Shown: piece by piece, positions 28,623-38,037 of the stretch
Numbering within the stretch: position 1 is the stretch's first letter
Layout of the letters: each line of letters starts with the position of its first letter
Source of the DNA: Bacillota bacterium
GTDB taxonomy: Bacteria > Bacillota > Clostridia > Acetivibrionales > DTU013
Direction of reading: 5' to 3'
NCBI GenBank assembly: GCA_023435925.1
Contig: JAEZLF010000152.1
Location: 6,816 to 70,815 of the forward strand
DNA: 64,000 nt
Position numbers and translations under genes: made by a program
The notes under the pieces: generated by a model
The model's input: only the letters and a program-made list of their open reading frames with translations
What the model was told of the DNA's origin: nothing
Databases searched by the model: none

Positions 28623-30410
28623 ATGATTAATCTGATCATAAACAATAAAGAAGTTTCGGCCCGGGAGGGCGATACGATACTGGAGGCAGCAAAGAGAAAT
28701 AACATTGTGATTCCGCATTTCTGCTATATGGAAGGTGTACATCAGGCGGGTTCCTGCAGGATCTGTGTGGTTGAGGTAGAGGGGGCAAAAACACTTCAGG
28801 CCTCTTGCCTGGTACAGGTTCGCGAGGGAATGGTTGTCCGGACCAATACGCAGAAGGTGAAAAAAACCAGAAAGCTTCTATATGAGCTGATGCTGTCGGA
28901 TCATCCGAAGGATTGCCTGAGCTGCGGAAGGAATCAGAGCTGTGAATTTCAGAAGCTGGGAGAAATGATGGGGATTCAGGAGCAGCGATTTGAAGGAGAA
29001 AAATCGAAATCATATCTGGATGACCAATCCCCGTCTATTGTAAGAGATACCTCTAAATGTATTTTGTGCAGGCGATGTGTTGCGGTATGTAATCAAATAC
29101 AGGGGGTCGGTGTGCTGAATGTTCAGCACAGAGGTTTTAAGACGGTGATCGGGCCTGCCGCAGAGCTTCCGTTGAATCAGGTGAACTGTACTTATTGCGG
29201 TCAATGTACAACGGTTTGTCCGGTGGGTTCATTACAGGAAAAGGACTCCACAAAAGCGGTGTGGGATGCGCTCTATAACACTGGTAAGAGGGTGGTGATT
29301 CAGACGGCCCCTGCAGTGCGAGCCGCTCTGGGAGAGGAATTTGGCTATGAGCCCGGCACACTGGTTACGGGAAAAATGGCAGCGGCATTGAAGGAACTAG
29401 GTTTTGACGATGTATTTGACACGAATTTTGCTGCCGATCTTACCATCATAGAGGAGGGAAGTGAGCTCCTTTCCAGAATAAACGATGCTTTCTCCGGAAA
29501 AGGGACAGTACTTCCCATGATTACGAGCTGCAGCCCCGGCTGGATCAAATATGTGGAGCATACGTGGCCAGACGAGCTGGATCACCTATCCAGCTGCAAA
29601 TCGCCCCATATGATGTTGGGAGCTCTTGTCAAAAGCTATTACGCGGATAAGCTGGGCATTGATCCTCAAAAACTGTTTGTTGTATCTGTAATGCCCTGTA
29701 CTGCTAAAAAGTATGAGATTACGCGGCAGGAAATGAGGAACAACGGGTTGGCTGACGTTGATGCGGTGCTGACAACAAGAGAGCTGGCGCATATGATAAA
29801 GGAATCGGGAATTGATTTTTGTTCTCTGGAAGATAAGGAATTTGATCATCCGCTTGGATTGTCCACCGGAGCGGCTGATATTTTCGGTACTACCGGCGGT
29901 GTAATGGAAGCGGCTTTGCGAACGGTTTATGAGCTGATCACAGGTCGGGAACTGCCTTTTGATAAGCTGCATGTTGAGCCGATCGCAGGGCTGGAGAGAA
30001 TAAAAACAGCGCAGCTTCTGATTCAGGATCCTTTACCCGATTACAAATTCCTTGACGGGGTTATATTAAAAATTGCAGTCACCAGTGGATTAAACGGAGC
30101 CGCAGAACTGATGAAGGAAGTATCCGCGGGCACATCGCCTTATCACTTTATTGAAGTAATGGGATGCCCGGGCGGTTGTATCAGCGGTGGCGGGCAGCCA
30201 AGAACGACGACAAACGAGGTCAGATTGAAGCGGTTGGAAGCAATATACAGAGAGGATGAAGGGAAGACGCTGAGGAAATCCCATGAGAACCCGGCTGTCA
30301 CCCGTCTGTACGAGGAATTTCTGATGAAACCTCTTGGTCACAAATCCCATGAACTGCTTCATACCCATTACAGGAAAAGGGGAATATTTAATCAATATGA
30401 TAATGAATAA
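28623..30410 (+). CDS. hydA: [FeFe] hydrogenase catalytic subunit
   Basis: A 595-residue hydrogenase. N-terminal [2Fe-2S] ferredoxin domain (HFCYMEGVHQAGSCRICVVE), a His-ligated [4Fe-4S] region (HPKDCLSCGRNQSCE), two [4Fe-4S] clusters (CILCRRCVAVC, CTYCGQCTTVCPVG), then the H-cluster domain with the three signatures TSCSPGWIKYVE (about 301), MPCTAKKYE (about 357) and EVMGCPGGCISGGGQP (about 512), and the small-subunit tail ending in KSHELLHTHYRKRG. It catalyses reversible proton reduction to H2. All H-cluster cysteines are present. ATG 28623 is preceded by AGGAGGTG. The maturation genes hydE, hydF and hydG are not in this window. Confidence 0.97.
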   Translation: MINLIINNKEVSAREGDTILEAAKRNNIVIPHFCYMEGVHQAGSCRICVVEVEGAKTLQASCLVQVREGMVVRTNTQKVKKTRKLLYELMLSDHPKDCLSCGRNQSCEFQKLGEMMGIQEQRFEGEKSKSYLDDQSPSIVRDTSKCILCRRCVAVCNQIQGVGVLNVQHRGFKTVIGPAAELPLNQVNCTYCGQCTTVCPVGSLQEKDSTKAVWDALYNTGKRVVIQTAPAVRAALGEEFGYEPGTLVTGKMAAALKELGFDDVFDTNFAADLTIIEEGSELLSRINDAFSGKGTVLPMITSCSPGWIKYVEHTWPDELDHLSSCKSPHMMLGALVKSYYADKLGIDPQKLFVVSVMPCTAKKYEITRQEMRNNGLADVDAVLTTRELAHMIKESGIDFCSLEDKEFDHPLGLSTGAADIFGTTGGVMEAALRTVYELITGRELPFDKLHVEPIAGLERIKTAQLLIQDPLPDYKFLDGVILKIAVTSGLNGAAELMKEVSAGTSPYHFIEVMGCPGGCISGGGQPRTTTNEVRLKRLEAIYREDEGKTLRKSHENPAVTRLYEEFLMKPLGHKSHELLHTHYRKRGIFNQYDNE

Positions 30411-30460
30411 GCTGCTACAGTTCGTCTAAAAAAGGGGAAGAAGAGTATACCTCACATATT

Positions 30461-30506
30461 GGAAACGAACTGGAAACCTTATGGTTATGGCTTTCAGTTC
30501 GTTTCC
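30461..30506. repeat. Long inverted repeat between hydA and the YesM-type kinase
   Basis: GGAAACGAACTGGAAACC and GGCTTTCAGTTCGTTTCC pair with only two mismatches around a 10-nt loop. No T-run follows, so this is not a classical terminator. It may still end hydA transcripts or be a processed or binding element. The rest of the 325-bp gap to 30735 shows nothing clear. Confidence 0.65.
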
Positions 30507-30735
30507 GGGAGATGTGTATATAAAATCCAGTAGCTATTGACCATATCTATTACCGCATTCTCCCATTGGAGGATGTTTTCAAGGTCCGGTAAGCTTCATG
30601 TGAAATAGAAGGGCGAAAGCAATAGTTGAAGATTTATGCGGAACATCCAACCATGCTTATTGATATTTGTCGGAACTTTTGATAATATGCTCGTAGACAT
30701 TGCGGATGAGAGCTGTTCTTGAGGATAATGAGAAA

Positions 30736-32547
30736 ATGGGCGTGTTTAAAAAGTTATCTATAAAAATCCAATTATTTCTACTGATATCATGCATCATTAT
30801 TGTGGTACTATTTGTAATTTATTTTATTTACAACAGGACTTCCGGAATCGTTACCAATACAAATAAGGATTATACCAACAAGATCATTTACCAGATTAAA
30901 AACAACATATCCTCCAACTGTAATGTAATCAATAGAATATCCTACAGTGTAGTATACAACAAGGTTGTACAGCAATACATGCTGGAAAGCGACGCTGCAA
31001 CTAAGTACAGTCTATATGATAAGCTGATCAACTTTTTAAGCAATATGATAGAGATTAAGGATGGAATCATTGATATTGCCTTTATTTCAGAAGAGGGCAA
31101 CAGCTTTGATATGAATGGATTTTCCGATATTTGTGGGGAAATTGGCGACATACCGTTTATGGATAACAAAACACCGTATTACACCGGTTTAATGTCCTAT
31201 GAAGAAGGTGGCAGGATTGAAAACTGCATCATTGCATGTTCAAATGTGGTTTCGGTTGAGAAAGGCAGGCAATATGGACAAAAAATCGGTACTGTATACA
31301 TTGTCCTGGACCCAAATGCAATTATCAGTGAAGACTATGATAAGGAGAATGATGTCGGGAGCTATATCTACCTTATGGATCGGAACCGGAATATATTGTT
31401 TAACGGAAGAAATGCGGCTCTGGAAGCAGAACTGGTAAACATGGACTATCACCAGCAAATACAAATGAATATTCTGGAAGGTAAGCTGGGGAAAACGGAC
31501 AACCTGATTCAGCTTCAGGAAATAGAACAACTGGAAGGCTGGATTGTATGCATCACACCAATGCAGGTCCTTTTAAAAGAGGTCGACATCATTAAAAAGC
31601 TGGGAATCACTGTGCTGCTGCTGGCATTAACGTTGATAGCCATACCTTTCAGGATCATTGGAAATAACATTATCCGCCCCATGAAAAAGTTCATCGCTTT
31701 TATGACAGAAGTAAAAGAGGGAAATTTGAAAAATCTGAAAAAGAGAATTCATCTTGAAGGTTATGCGGAAATAAACGCTGTCGCGCAGGAGTTTAATTCA
31801 ATGCTTGATGAAATAGACTCCCTGACTCGCAGGCTGGTTGAAACAAACAGTATGCTATATAAAGCGGAGCTTGAAAACAAACAGTCGGAGCTGGCGTTTT
31901 TAAGGAGCCAGATCAATCCTCATTTCCTATATAATACCTTTGAATCTTTTAAAGGTATGGCATCGGCAAAGGGTGTACCTGAAATAAAGCAAATGCTCAC
32001 GTCACTGAGCAATATCTTTAAATACAGCGTTAGAAGCGCGTCGATGGTTTCATTAGGGGAGGAAATTGAAATTGTCAAGTCCTATATCAGCATTCAGCAA
32101 ATTCGCTTTTGCGACCGATTTGATGTTTTCTATGAGCTTGAGGAGGACGTATTGGATTATAAAATTCCTAAAATGATACTTCAGCCGATTGTTGAAAACT
32201 CTGTTTTCCACGGCCTTGAACCAAAGCTTGAGAAGGGGCATTTATGGATAGGGGGAAGGAAGACGGTAGAGGATGAACTTATTGTATGGGTCAGAGATGA
32301 TGGAATAGGACTCGCAAGTGGCAGCTTGAGAAACCTTTCAGATAAGCTGAACGACAATAGTGAGAAAACCGGGGAACAAGAAAATTCTAATTATAGCGTT
32401 GGACTGAAAAATGTAAGCAACCGTATAAAATTAATGTATGGCAAAGAGTATGGAATTGAAATAACCAGCATACAAGGGGAATATACTCAGGTATTGGTTA
32501 GAATCCCCATAGGAGGGAACAGCGATTTACAAAGTATACATTGTTGA
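30736..32547 (+). CDS. yesM: Sensor histidine kinase, YesM family
   Basis: A 603-residue membrane kinase of the LytS/YesM type. Two transmembrane helices (about 10-33 and about 290-312) flank an extracellular sensor domain; a HAMP linker (RPMKKFIAFMTEVKEGNL), the His_kinase box with phosphoacceptor His396 (LRSQINPHFLYNTFESF) and an HATPase domain (LQPIVENSVFHG, VRDDGIGL) follow. I chose ATG 30736 because GAGG lies upstream and the N-terminus then begins with a short basic segment before the membrane helix; the frame is open to TTG 30700. With the AraC-type regulator it probably detects a sugar or the loaded binding protein and activates the transporter and rhamnosidase genes downstream. Confidence 0.9.
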   Translation: MGVFKKLSIKIQLFLLISCIIIVVLFVIYFIYNRTSGIVTNTNKDYTNKIIYQIKNNISSNCNVINRISYSVVYNKVVQQYMLESDAATKYSLYDKLINFLSNMIEIKDGIIDIAFISEEGNSFDMNGFSDICGEIGDIPFMDNKTPYYTGLMSYEEGGRIENCIIACSNVVSVEKGRQYGQKIGTVYIVLDPNAIISEDYDKENDVGSYIYLMDRNRNILFNGRNAALEAELVNMDYHQQIQMNILEGKLGKTDNLIQLQEIEQLEGWIVCITPMQVLLKEVDIIKKLGITVLLLALTLIAIPFRIIGNNIIRPMKKFIAFMTEVKEGNLKNLKKRIHLEGYAEINAVAQEFNSMLDEIDSLTRRLVETNSMLYKAELENKQSELAFLRSQINPHFLYNTFESFKGMASAKGVPEIKQMLTSLSNIFKYSVRSASMVSLGEEIEIVKSYISIQQIRFCDRFDVFYELEEDVLDYKIPKMILQPIVENSVFHGLEPKLEKGHLWIGGRKTVEDELIVWVRDDGIGLASGSLRNLSDKLNDNSEKTGEQENSNYSVGLKNVSNRIKLMYGKEYGIEITSIQGEYTQVLVRIPIGGNSDLQSIHC

Positions 32548-33955
32548 TGATGAGAGCTGGATTGTTGAAGGTCTAAAATCAGATATCAATTGGCAGGAAT
32601 ATGGTTATTATGTCATAGGTCAATCTTACAATGGGTTTGATGCTTTTGATAAAATTATTGATAACAGGCCGGATCTGGTATTTACCGACATCAGAATGCC
32701 GGGAATGAACGGGCTGGAGCTTATTGAAAAATGCAGCCATATTTTGCCTTATACTGCATTTATCGTGATGAGCGGATATGCCGAGTTTTCCTATGCCAAG
32801 GAAGCGATGCAATATGGTGCTATGGGATATTGCCTGAAACCCCTTGACGAAGATGAAATAACAGGCTTGCTCAAGAAAACCAAAACCTTTCTTGAAAAGA
32901 ACCGGGCATCTGCCGGGGATGATTTACTTTTGCACATAGGAAGCTGGAGCACAATGTCGGAGGAGAGAGTATCGAGTATACTCGAAGCAAGAGGATTGTT
33001 TTTAGGAAAAAAGGAACCGGTAATACCTATTGTTTCCATTGGACCTGAAAAGCTTGTTTTTCCCAGCTCTATCAGTGTAATAGGCTTAAATTTGGGCCTG
33101 GACGAAAACGGATATTTAATTCAACAAAGCGAAGAAACGGATAGGGATATTGTCGAACACCTGAAAATGGCCGTCAGTGAAAGTATGCCGGGTATAGGCA
33201 TAGGCAACGGTATCAGGTCAGCGGGTGATATAAGAGTGTGTATGGAGTCGGCTATTCTGGGAGCATATCAGTTTTTTGCCGTAGGAAGACCCGGCGTATA
33301 CAAGGCAGAGGAAATCTCAGACAGCAGTATTCGAAGTATCCTGACGTTGCTTGAAGAAAAGATAACAGCGAAGGACATGGTTGAAACTGACAGAATAATG
33401 AATGAAATTACAGATGAATTCAGGGCAGGTAAATATAATATAAAGCATGCCTTTATCATATATAATACAATTATGTCGGTATTATACAAAGGTGCTTCCG
33501 AGCAATATGAGGACTTTGTGTTTGCTTCCGAAGAGCTGGTTAAAATGTTCGGCAATGCCTTTAATATGCTGGCAAGTTTGAAAAAATCAATACTTGGAGA
33601 TATTAACACCCTCCGTAACTATTTGCCGTCGGATATAAAAAATGATTATTTCAAAGAGATTGTGAAATACATAGATGAAAACTTTTACAAGGATATATCC
33701 ATACAAACCGTATCACAAAGGTTTAGCATTAATCTGAACTATTTATGCCAGCTTTTTAAAAAAGAAATGGATACCACCTTTACAAATTATCTAAGAAGGC
33801 TCAGAATATCCTACGCATGTAAGCTACTGAAAGAGACTGATTTAAGCGTAAGCATAATCAGCGAAAGAGCCGGCTTTGGCGATTATTTCTATTTCAGCCG
33901 TATTTTCAAAAAATATACCGGTACAACTCCCAGCTTATATAGACAAGCCCAATAA
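32525..33955 (+). CDS. yesN: Response regulator, YesN/AraC family, apparently read from an ATT start
   Basis: A 476-residue protein if translation starts at ATT 32525: receiver domain with acidic pair D8/D9 (YKVYIVDDESWI), phosphoacceptor D55 (FTDIRMPGMNG) and the conserved Lys region (YCLKPLDEDE), a poorly conserved middle, and a C-terminal AraC double HTH (INLNYLCQLFKKEM, AGFGDYFYFSRIFKKYTG). The first ATG in frame (32696) would remove half the receiver. AGGAGGG at 32511-32517 sits 7 nt before the ATT, and TAG 32510 closes the frame upstream, so no ATG, GTG or TTG is available. It overlaps the kinase gene by 23 nt. It would activate the carbohydrate genes that follow. Confidence 0.88.
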   Translation: MYKVYIVDDESWIVEGLKSDINWQEYGYYVIGQSYNGFDAFDKIIDNRPDLVFTDIRMPGMNGLELIEKCSHILPYTAFIVMSGYAEFSYAKEAMQYGAMGYCLKPLDEDEITGLLKKTKTFLEKNRASAGDDLLLHIGSWSTMSEERVSSILEARGLFLGKKEPVIPIVSIGPEKLVFPSSISVIGLNLGLDENGYLIQQSEETDRDIVEHLKMAVSESMPGIGIGNGIRSAGDIRVCMESAILGAYQFFAVGRPGVYKAEEISDSSIRSILTLLEEKITAKDMVETDRIMNEITDEFRAGKYNIKHAFIIYNTIMSVLYKGASEQYEDFVFASEELVKMFGNAFNMLASLKKSILGDINTLRNYLPSDIKNDYFKEIVKYIDENFYKDISIQTVSQRFSINLNYLCQLFKKEMDTTFTNYLRRLRISYACKLLKETDLSVSIISERAGFGDYFYFSRIFKKYTGTTPSLYRQAQ

Positions 33956-33990
33956 CAAACTAAAAATAGGACATATTATAAGTTATTTTC

Positions 33991-34020
33991 AACTATACGC
34001 AAAAGTATAGTTTTATTTTA
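33991..34020 (+). terminator. Rho-independent terminator after the two-component genes
   Basis: Perfect 8-bp stem AACTATAC / GTATAGTT with a 6-nt loop followed by TTATTTTATT. It may limit read-through into the transporter genes. Confidence 0.7.
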
Positions 34021-34055
34021 TTATTGATATCAGCAAATGAACAGGGGGTCTAAAG

Positions 34056-34976
34056 TTGAACAAATCGTTGAACAAATCATTGTACAAAAAATTGTATAAA
34101 AACAGGTATATCTATATTTTACTTCTTCCTCTTTTATTGTATTATGTAATATTTGCATATGTTCCAATGTATGGAATTACCCTTGCCTTCAAGGAATTCA
34201 ATTATGCCAAGGGCATTACAGGAAGCACATGGATCGGCCTGCAGAATTTTCAAAACCTTTTCATCTATGATGATTTCTGGACTGCTGTAAAGAATACGAT
34301 AGTGATCAGTGGCAGCAGACTGGTTTTTGAATTTCCCTTTCCGATTGTATTAGCATTATTGTTAAATGAAATTAGTAGCGATAAAATAAAAAGAATTTAC
34401 CAGACGGTTTTTACATTTCCCCACTTCTTATCCTGGGTTGTTCTGGGCGGTATTTTGATGAACGCTCTAAATGACATGGGGGTAGTGAATCAAGTTCTTT
34501 CAGCTTTAGGCATGGAAAAGTTTAGCTTCTTCACAAATCCGACAATATTTAGACCTTTGTTATACATAACTAATTTGTGGAAAGAGGCGGGCTGGGGGGC
34601 GATTATCTACCTCGCCGCGATAGCCGGAATAAATCCGGAGCTTTATGAGGCGGCTCATGTTGACGGCGCCAATAGGCTGCAACAGATGAGGGCCATTACC
34701 TGGCCTTCCATACGAAGCACAGCGGTGATTATGCTTATTTTGGCAGTGGGACAAATGATGAATGCAGGCTTTGACCAGGTATATAATCTTTATAACGCTG
34801 CAGTTTACAATGTGGGAGATATATTGGATACGTTTATTTTCCGCAGGTCCTTTACTGGGGCCATGAGCTTTGGTGCATCAACTGCCGTTGGGTTGATCAA
34901 GTCAGTCATTGCATTTACACTACTGTTTAGCACAAACTTCATTGCAAAAAAAATGGGAGAGGAAGGAATCGTATAA
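34056..34976 (+). CDS. lplB: ABC sugar transporter permease, LplB type
   Basis: A 306-residue inner-membrane permease with six predicted helices. The N-terminus IYILLLPLLLYYVIFAYVPM then YGITLAFKEFNYAKGI is typical of the LplB/YteP family, and the EAA loop contacting the ATPase is EAAHVDGANRLQQMRAITWP. It forms the channel for oligosaccharide uptake with the next gene. The start is TTG 34056 with GGGGG upstream. No ATPase subunit is encoded here; such importers often share a common MsmK-type ATPase encoded elsewhere. It overlaps the next gene by 1 nt. Confidence 0.9.
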   Translation: MNKSLNKSLYKKLYKNRYIYILLLPLLLYYVIFAYVPMYGITLAFKEFNYAKGITGSTWIGLQNFQNLFIYDDFWTAVKNTIVISGSRLVFEFPFPIVLALLLNEISSDKIKRIYQTVFTFPHFLSWVVLGGILMNALNDMGVVNQVLSALGMEKFSFFTNPTIFRPLLYITNLWKEAGWGAIIYLAAIAGINPELYEAAHVDGANRLQQMRAITWPSIRSTAVIMLILAVGQMMNAGFDQVYNLYNAAVYNVGDILDTFIFRRSFTGAMSFGASTAVGLIKSVIAFTLLFSTNFIAKKMGEEGIV

Positions 34977-35884
34977 TGGATGTATCTGGTGTTGCGGAGA
35001 GAACCGCTGCAAGAGGAAAGAAAGACTTTTTTGAAAGAATGATTGTAATTTTTCTAGGACTACTCGCTATTGGAGTTGCATTTCCGTTTTACAACACACT
35101 GATTATATCCTTTGCGGATGAAGCGGCGGTTGGGAAACAGTTGGTCTACCTTCTTCCGGTCTCAATTGATTTCTCTGCATATAAGGTCATTTTTGAGGAC
35201 AGCACGATTGTAAGTTCATTCCTGGTGTCAGTGTTTATTACGGTTGCAGGGACCGCTGCAAGTATGCTTATTTCCACAGCGGGCGCATATGCCTTATCGA
35301 AAAAGGACTATCCAGGAAGAAATTTCTTTATGAATGCCATCGTATTTACCATGCTCTTTAGCGGAGGATTGATACCATTTTATTTAACAGTAAAGAATCT
35401 GGGACTTACGAACACCTTGGCCTCTTTGATTTTACCATCTTTGGCAAATACGTTTTATTTAATAATTATGATAAATTATTTTAGGGGAATACCCGCAAGC
35501 ATTGAAGAATCAGCTAAGATAGACGGAGCAAACGACATTTTAATACTAGTGAGGATTATCATACCCGTTTCGGTTCCGACCATTGCGGCTATCTCTCTCT
35601 TTTATGCTGTTGACAAGTGGAATGCATTCTACCATGCAATGCTTTTCATGAGCGATCCGAAGAAATATCCTCTGCAGTTAATGCTGCGTGAAATTCTGGT
35701 GAACTACAGTCAGATGTTCAATTCAACAGCGGCGGTTTCCATGAGCGTGTCCAGCAAACCGGTTTACCAGGAATCACTTAAGATGGCGGTGGTTGTTGTT
35801 ACGGCTCTTCCTATTTTGATGGTGTATCCGTTTATTCAGAAGTATTTTGCGAAAGGCATTATGATCGGCTCCGTAAAAGGCTGA
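34976..35884 (+). CDS. ytcP: ABC sugar transporter permease, YtcP/LplC type
   Basis: A 302-residue partner permease with six predicted helices (FLGLLAIGVAFPFYNTLIIS; AGAYALSKKDYPGR; MLFSGGLIPFYLTVKNLGL) and the EAA loop EESAKIDGANDILILVRIIIP. It pairs with the LplB-type subunit to import a carbohydrate delivered by the lipoprotein encoded next. Start ATG 34976 overlaps the upstream stop (ATAATGG), so the two permeases are translationally coupled. Family length is normal. Confidence 0.9.
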   Translation: MDVSGVAERTAARGKKDFFERMIVIFLGLLAIGVAFPFYNTLIISFADEAAVGKQLVYLLPVSIDFSAYKVIFEDSTIVSSFLVSVFITVAGTAASMLISTAGAYALSKKDYPGRNFFMNAIVFTMLFSGGLIPFYLTVKNLGLTNTLASLILPSLANTFYLIIMINYFRGIPASIEESAKIDGANDILILVRIIIPVSVPTIAAISLFYAVDKWNAFYHAMLFMSDPKKYPLQLMLREILVNYSQMFNSTAAVSMSVSSKPVYQESLKMAVVVVTALPILMVYPFIQKYFAKGIMIGSVKG

Positions 35885-35964
35885 TTACAGGTGCAAAAAA
35901 GTGTTTTAAACCTGAAAATAGCGGCGTACATGCTGTTATTAATAAAAATGGAGGGATTTATATC

Positions 35965-37638
35965 ATGAAAAGAATGAAACAACTGTGGGCAATTCTATTG
36001 GTCATTGTATTGATCGGAAGTTGCTTCGTCGGCTGTGGCCAAAGCAATGAAAAAGACACGGGAACGACCACGACCACCGGCTCACAAACAGTGTCGGGGA
36101 CCGACAATTCAACGCAAGAGGAAAAAGTCGAAGACAATCCTTTTGCAGAACCTATGGAATTTACAATCGCTAATGCAGAGATTACAGATTATGAATTAAA
36201 TGATGAGCTTGCGCAATACTATTTTGAGAAATTTAATTTCAAACTCAAGCCTGTGCCTGTGACACAAAATGACTATAAAGAAAAGGGTAAAATTTGGGCT
36301 GCTTCAGGAGAATTACCGGATATATTTACCTATGGTATAACCGGTTCAGAGGAAGCTGCAACCAAAAAGAGCTGGATTGACCAAAAGATTATCAGAGCAT
36401 TACCGAAGGATTTGAGTGCGTATCCGAATGTACAAACCATTATGTCGCAGCCGGATGTACAATCACAAAAGGAGCCTGATGGAAGTTTTTACTTCTTTGC
36501 CATAAGCGCTTATGCGACACCTGATGGGTGGGCTTCCGATAGAAACCTTCTGGTCAGGAAGGACTGGATGGAAAAGCTCGGATTCAAAGATCCGCAGAAT
36601 TTTGATGAATTTATAGCAATGTGCAAGGCATTTGCCGAGAAAGATCCGGATGGGAATAATAAAGCAGATACCATAGGATTTGCTCCGAATTTTTACGCAT
36701 ATATGGCACAGCTTTCTCTTTCTACAGATTTACCTAACATTACAAACGGTTCCTGGGTGAATGAAGACGGAAAATGGATACCATATTATGCATCACCTAA
36801 ATACGTTGACTATTTGAGGCTTATCAGAAGAATGTACACAGAAGGTGCATTAGATAAGGATTTTGCCATAAGAAAGAATAACGAAGGTGGGGATCTTTTC
36901 GCACAAGGAAGAATCGGATGTATGGCATATAATTCACAGCCTAAACTTCTTAAAGTAGTTAAAGATAATTTTGAAAAAAATACCGGCCTAAAATTTTTCG
37001 ATAGTGTAAAGGTATTAAGAATGTGGCCAAATTCTCAAGGTGACGTGTATCACTATACAGAAAGCACTTATTGGACAGATATGATCTTTAACGCCGCAAC
37101 TGTTGATGATAAAAAGATGGATAGGTTCCTTCGTTTCCTGGATTTTGTAAATTCTGATGAGGGTATAATGATCAAAAGATACGGTATCCCGGAAAAAGAC
37201 TTTAAACTTGAAGACGGAAAGCCTGTAATACTAAGAGAAAAGAATGCAGATGGCACTTATAAGGAATTATTAACTCTTTACCCTTCACTTTTTATGTGGA
37301 GAGACTTGCCTGGAGCAATGGTGGATTTGGATTTTATCGAAGATGCAGCAAACTATGCAAATTTTGGCGAGGATGTTGTAAATCATTCTGCAACTGAACG
37401 TAACCATCAATTAGAAAACACAAAAACCATTCCTACAAATTTTGCGATTAACGGGATGGATGTACCCGCAAAGGCAAACTATTCTATTACGATGAAGGAT
37501 GAGGTTATAAAGGTTGTGCTGGGTAACGAAGACCCTGAGAAGATGTGGAAGGCAACTCTGGAGAGATTTAACAAGATTGGTCTTCAGGATGTAATCAATC
37601 AAGTCAACGAAAAGGCACAGGAGCTGGGGATAAAGTAG
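35965..37638 (+). CDS. lplA: Extracellular carbohydrate-binding lipoprotein, LplA/YtcQ type
   Basis: A 557-residue solute-binding protein. A signal peptide with lipobox FVGC (Cys24) is followed by a Thr/Ser-rich linker and a large family-1 binding domain (FTIANAEITDYELNDELAQY; WIDQKIIRALPKDLSAYPN; FAEKDPDGNNKADTIGF). LplA-like proteins of 500-560 residues bind oligosaccharides for the LplB/YtcP permeases. It starts 80 nt after the permease with GGAGGG before the ATG; a small CAGGT/ACCTG stem lies in the gap. Given the adjacent GH106-like enzyme, rhamnose-containing oligosaccharides are the likely cargo, by inference only. Confidence 0.9.
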   Translation: MKRMKQLWAILLVIVLIGSCFVGCGQSNEKDTGTTTTTGSQTVSGTDNSTQEEKVEDNPFAEPMEFTIANAEITDYELNDELAQYYFEKFNFKLKPVPVTQNDYKEKGKIWAASGELPDIFTYGITGSEEAATKKSWIDQKIIRALPKDLSAYPNVQTIMSQPDVQSQKEPDGSFYFFAISAYATPDGWASDRNLLVRKDWMEKLGFKDPQNFDEFIAMCKAFAEKDPDGNNKADTIGFAPNFYAYMAQLSLSTDLPNITNGSWVNEDGKWIPYYASPKYVDYLRLIRRMYTEGALDKDFAIRKNNEGGDLFAQGRIGCMAYNSQPKLLKVVKDNFEKNTGLKFFDSVKVLRMWPNSQGDVYHYTESTYWTDMIFNAATVDDKKMDRFLRFLDFVNSDEGIMIKRYGIPEKDFKLEDGKPVILREKNADGTYKELLTLYPSLFMWRDLPGAMVDLDFIEDAANYANFGEDVVNHSATERNHQLENTKTIPTNFAINGMDVPAKANYSITMKDEVIKVVLGNEDPEKMWKATLERFNKIGLQDVINQVNEKAQELGIK

Positions 37639-37668
37639 TAGAACGAGCTTCTTAGGACACCCAAAAAT

Positions 37669-37782
37669 AATAGCTTCCGATTCTTTTCCGGGGAACCATG
37701 CTAACCAGGTTGCATAGGCGAGTAGAAAGCTTTAGCTTGCGACCAGCCTGCTCCATTCCTCAGAAAAGAATCGGAGCTATTT
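37669..37782. repeat. Long-range inverted repeat with nested stem, possible structured RNA
   Basis: AATAGCTTCCGATTCTTTTC (37669-37688) pairs with GAAAAGAATCGGAGCTATT (37763-37782) with a single bulge. The 74 nt between them contain a smaller nested stem around GGTTGC...GCGACC and AAAGC/GCTTT. TTATTTAG follows. It could be the terminator of the lpl operon or a folded RNA or degenerate mobile element; no transposase is present. Confidence 0.65.
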
Positions 37783-37803
37783 ATTTAGCGAAAGCTTCTG
37801 TAA

Positions 37804-38037
37804 AGGCTGCCGGCTGGGAATTCCCGGCAATTTGAGCAACGTCACAGTCCCACTCCTCTTAGTTCAGATCCCGACGGAATTACTGCAATACACCTTACAG
37901 ACTCATTTAGTTTTGTTGGCGGCTTCATTGCACGGTGGTACAAAGATCCTGCAGGTGTGGAGCATAGCTCGGAAACACTTAGAGTAATGTGCGGAGAATT
38001 TTTAAAGATAAATATGGAGATATATGGGGGTGCTTAG
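37804..38037 (+). pseudogene. Coding-like remnant, probable C-terminal end of a lost gene
   Basis: An open frame of 77 codons without a plausible start runs from just after TAA 37801 to TAG 38035. Its second half looks like genuine protein (ITAIHLTDSFSFVGGFIARW, then YKDPAGVEHSSETLRVMCGE, then FLKINMEIYGGA). It ends directly before the ATG of the next gene, so it looks like the tail of a deleted upstream operon member. I do not recognise the family. An ATG at 37986 could only give a 16-residue peptide. Confidence 0.4.

Noticed and set aside
32696..33955. Response regulator starting at ATG 32696
   Set aside because: It would remove the first half of the receiver domain although the upstream codons encode a perfect receiver N-terminus.
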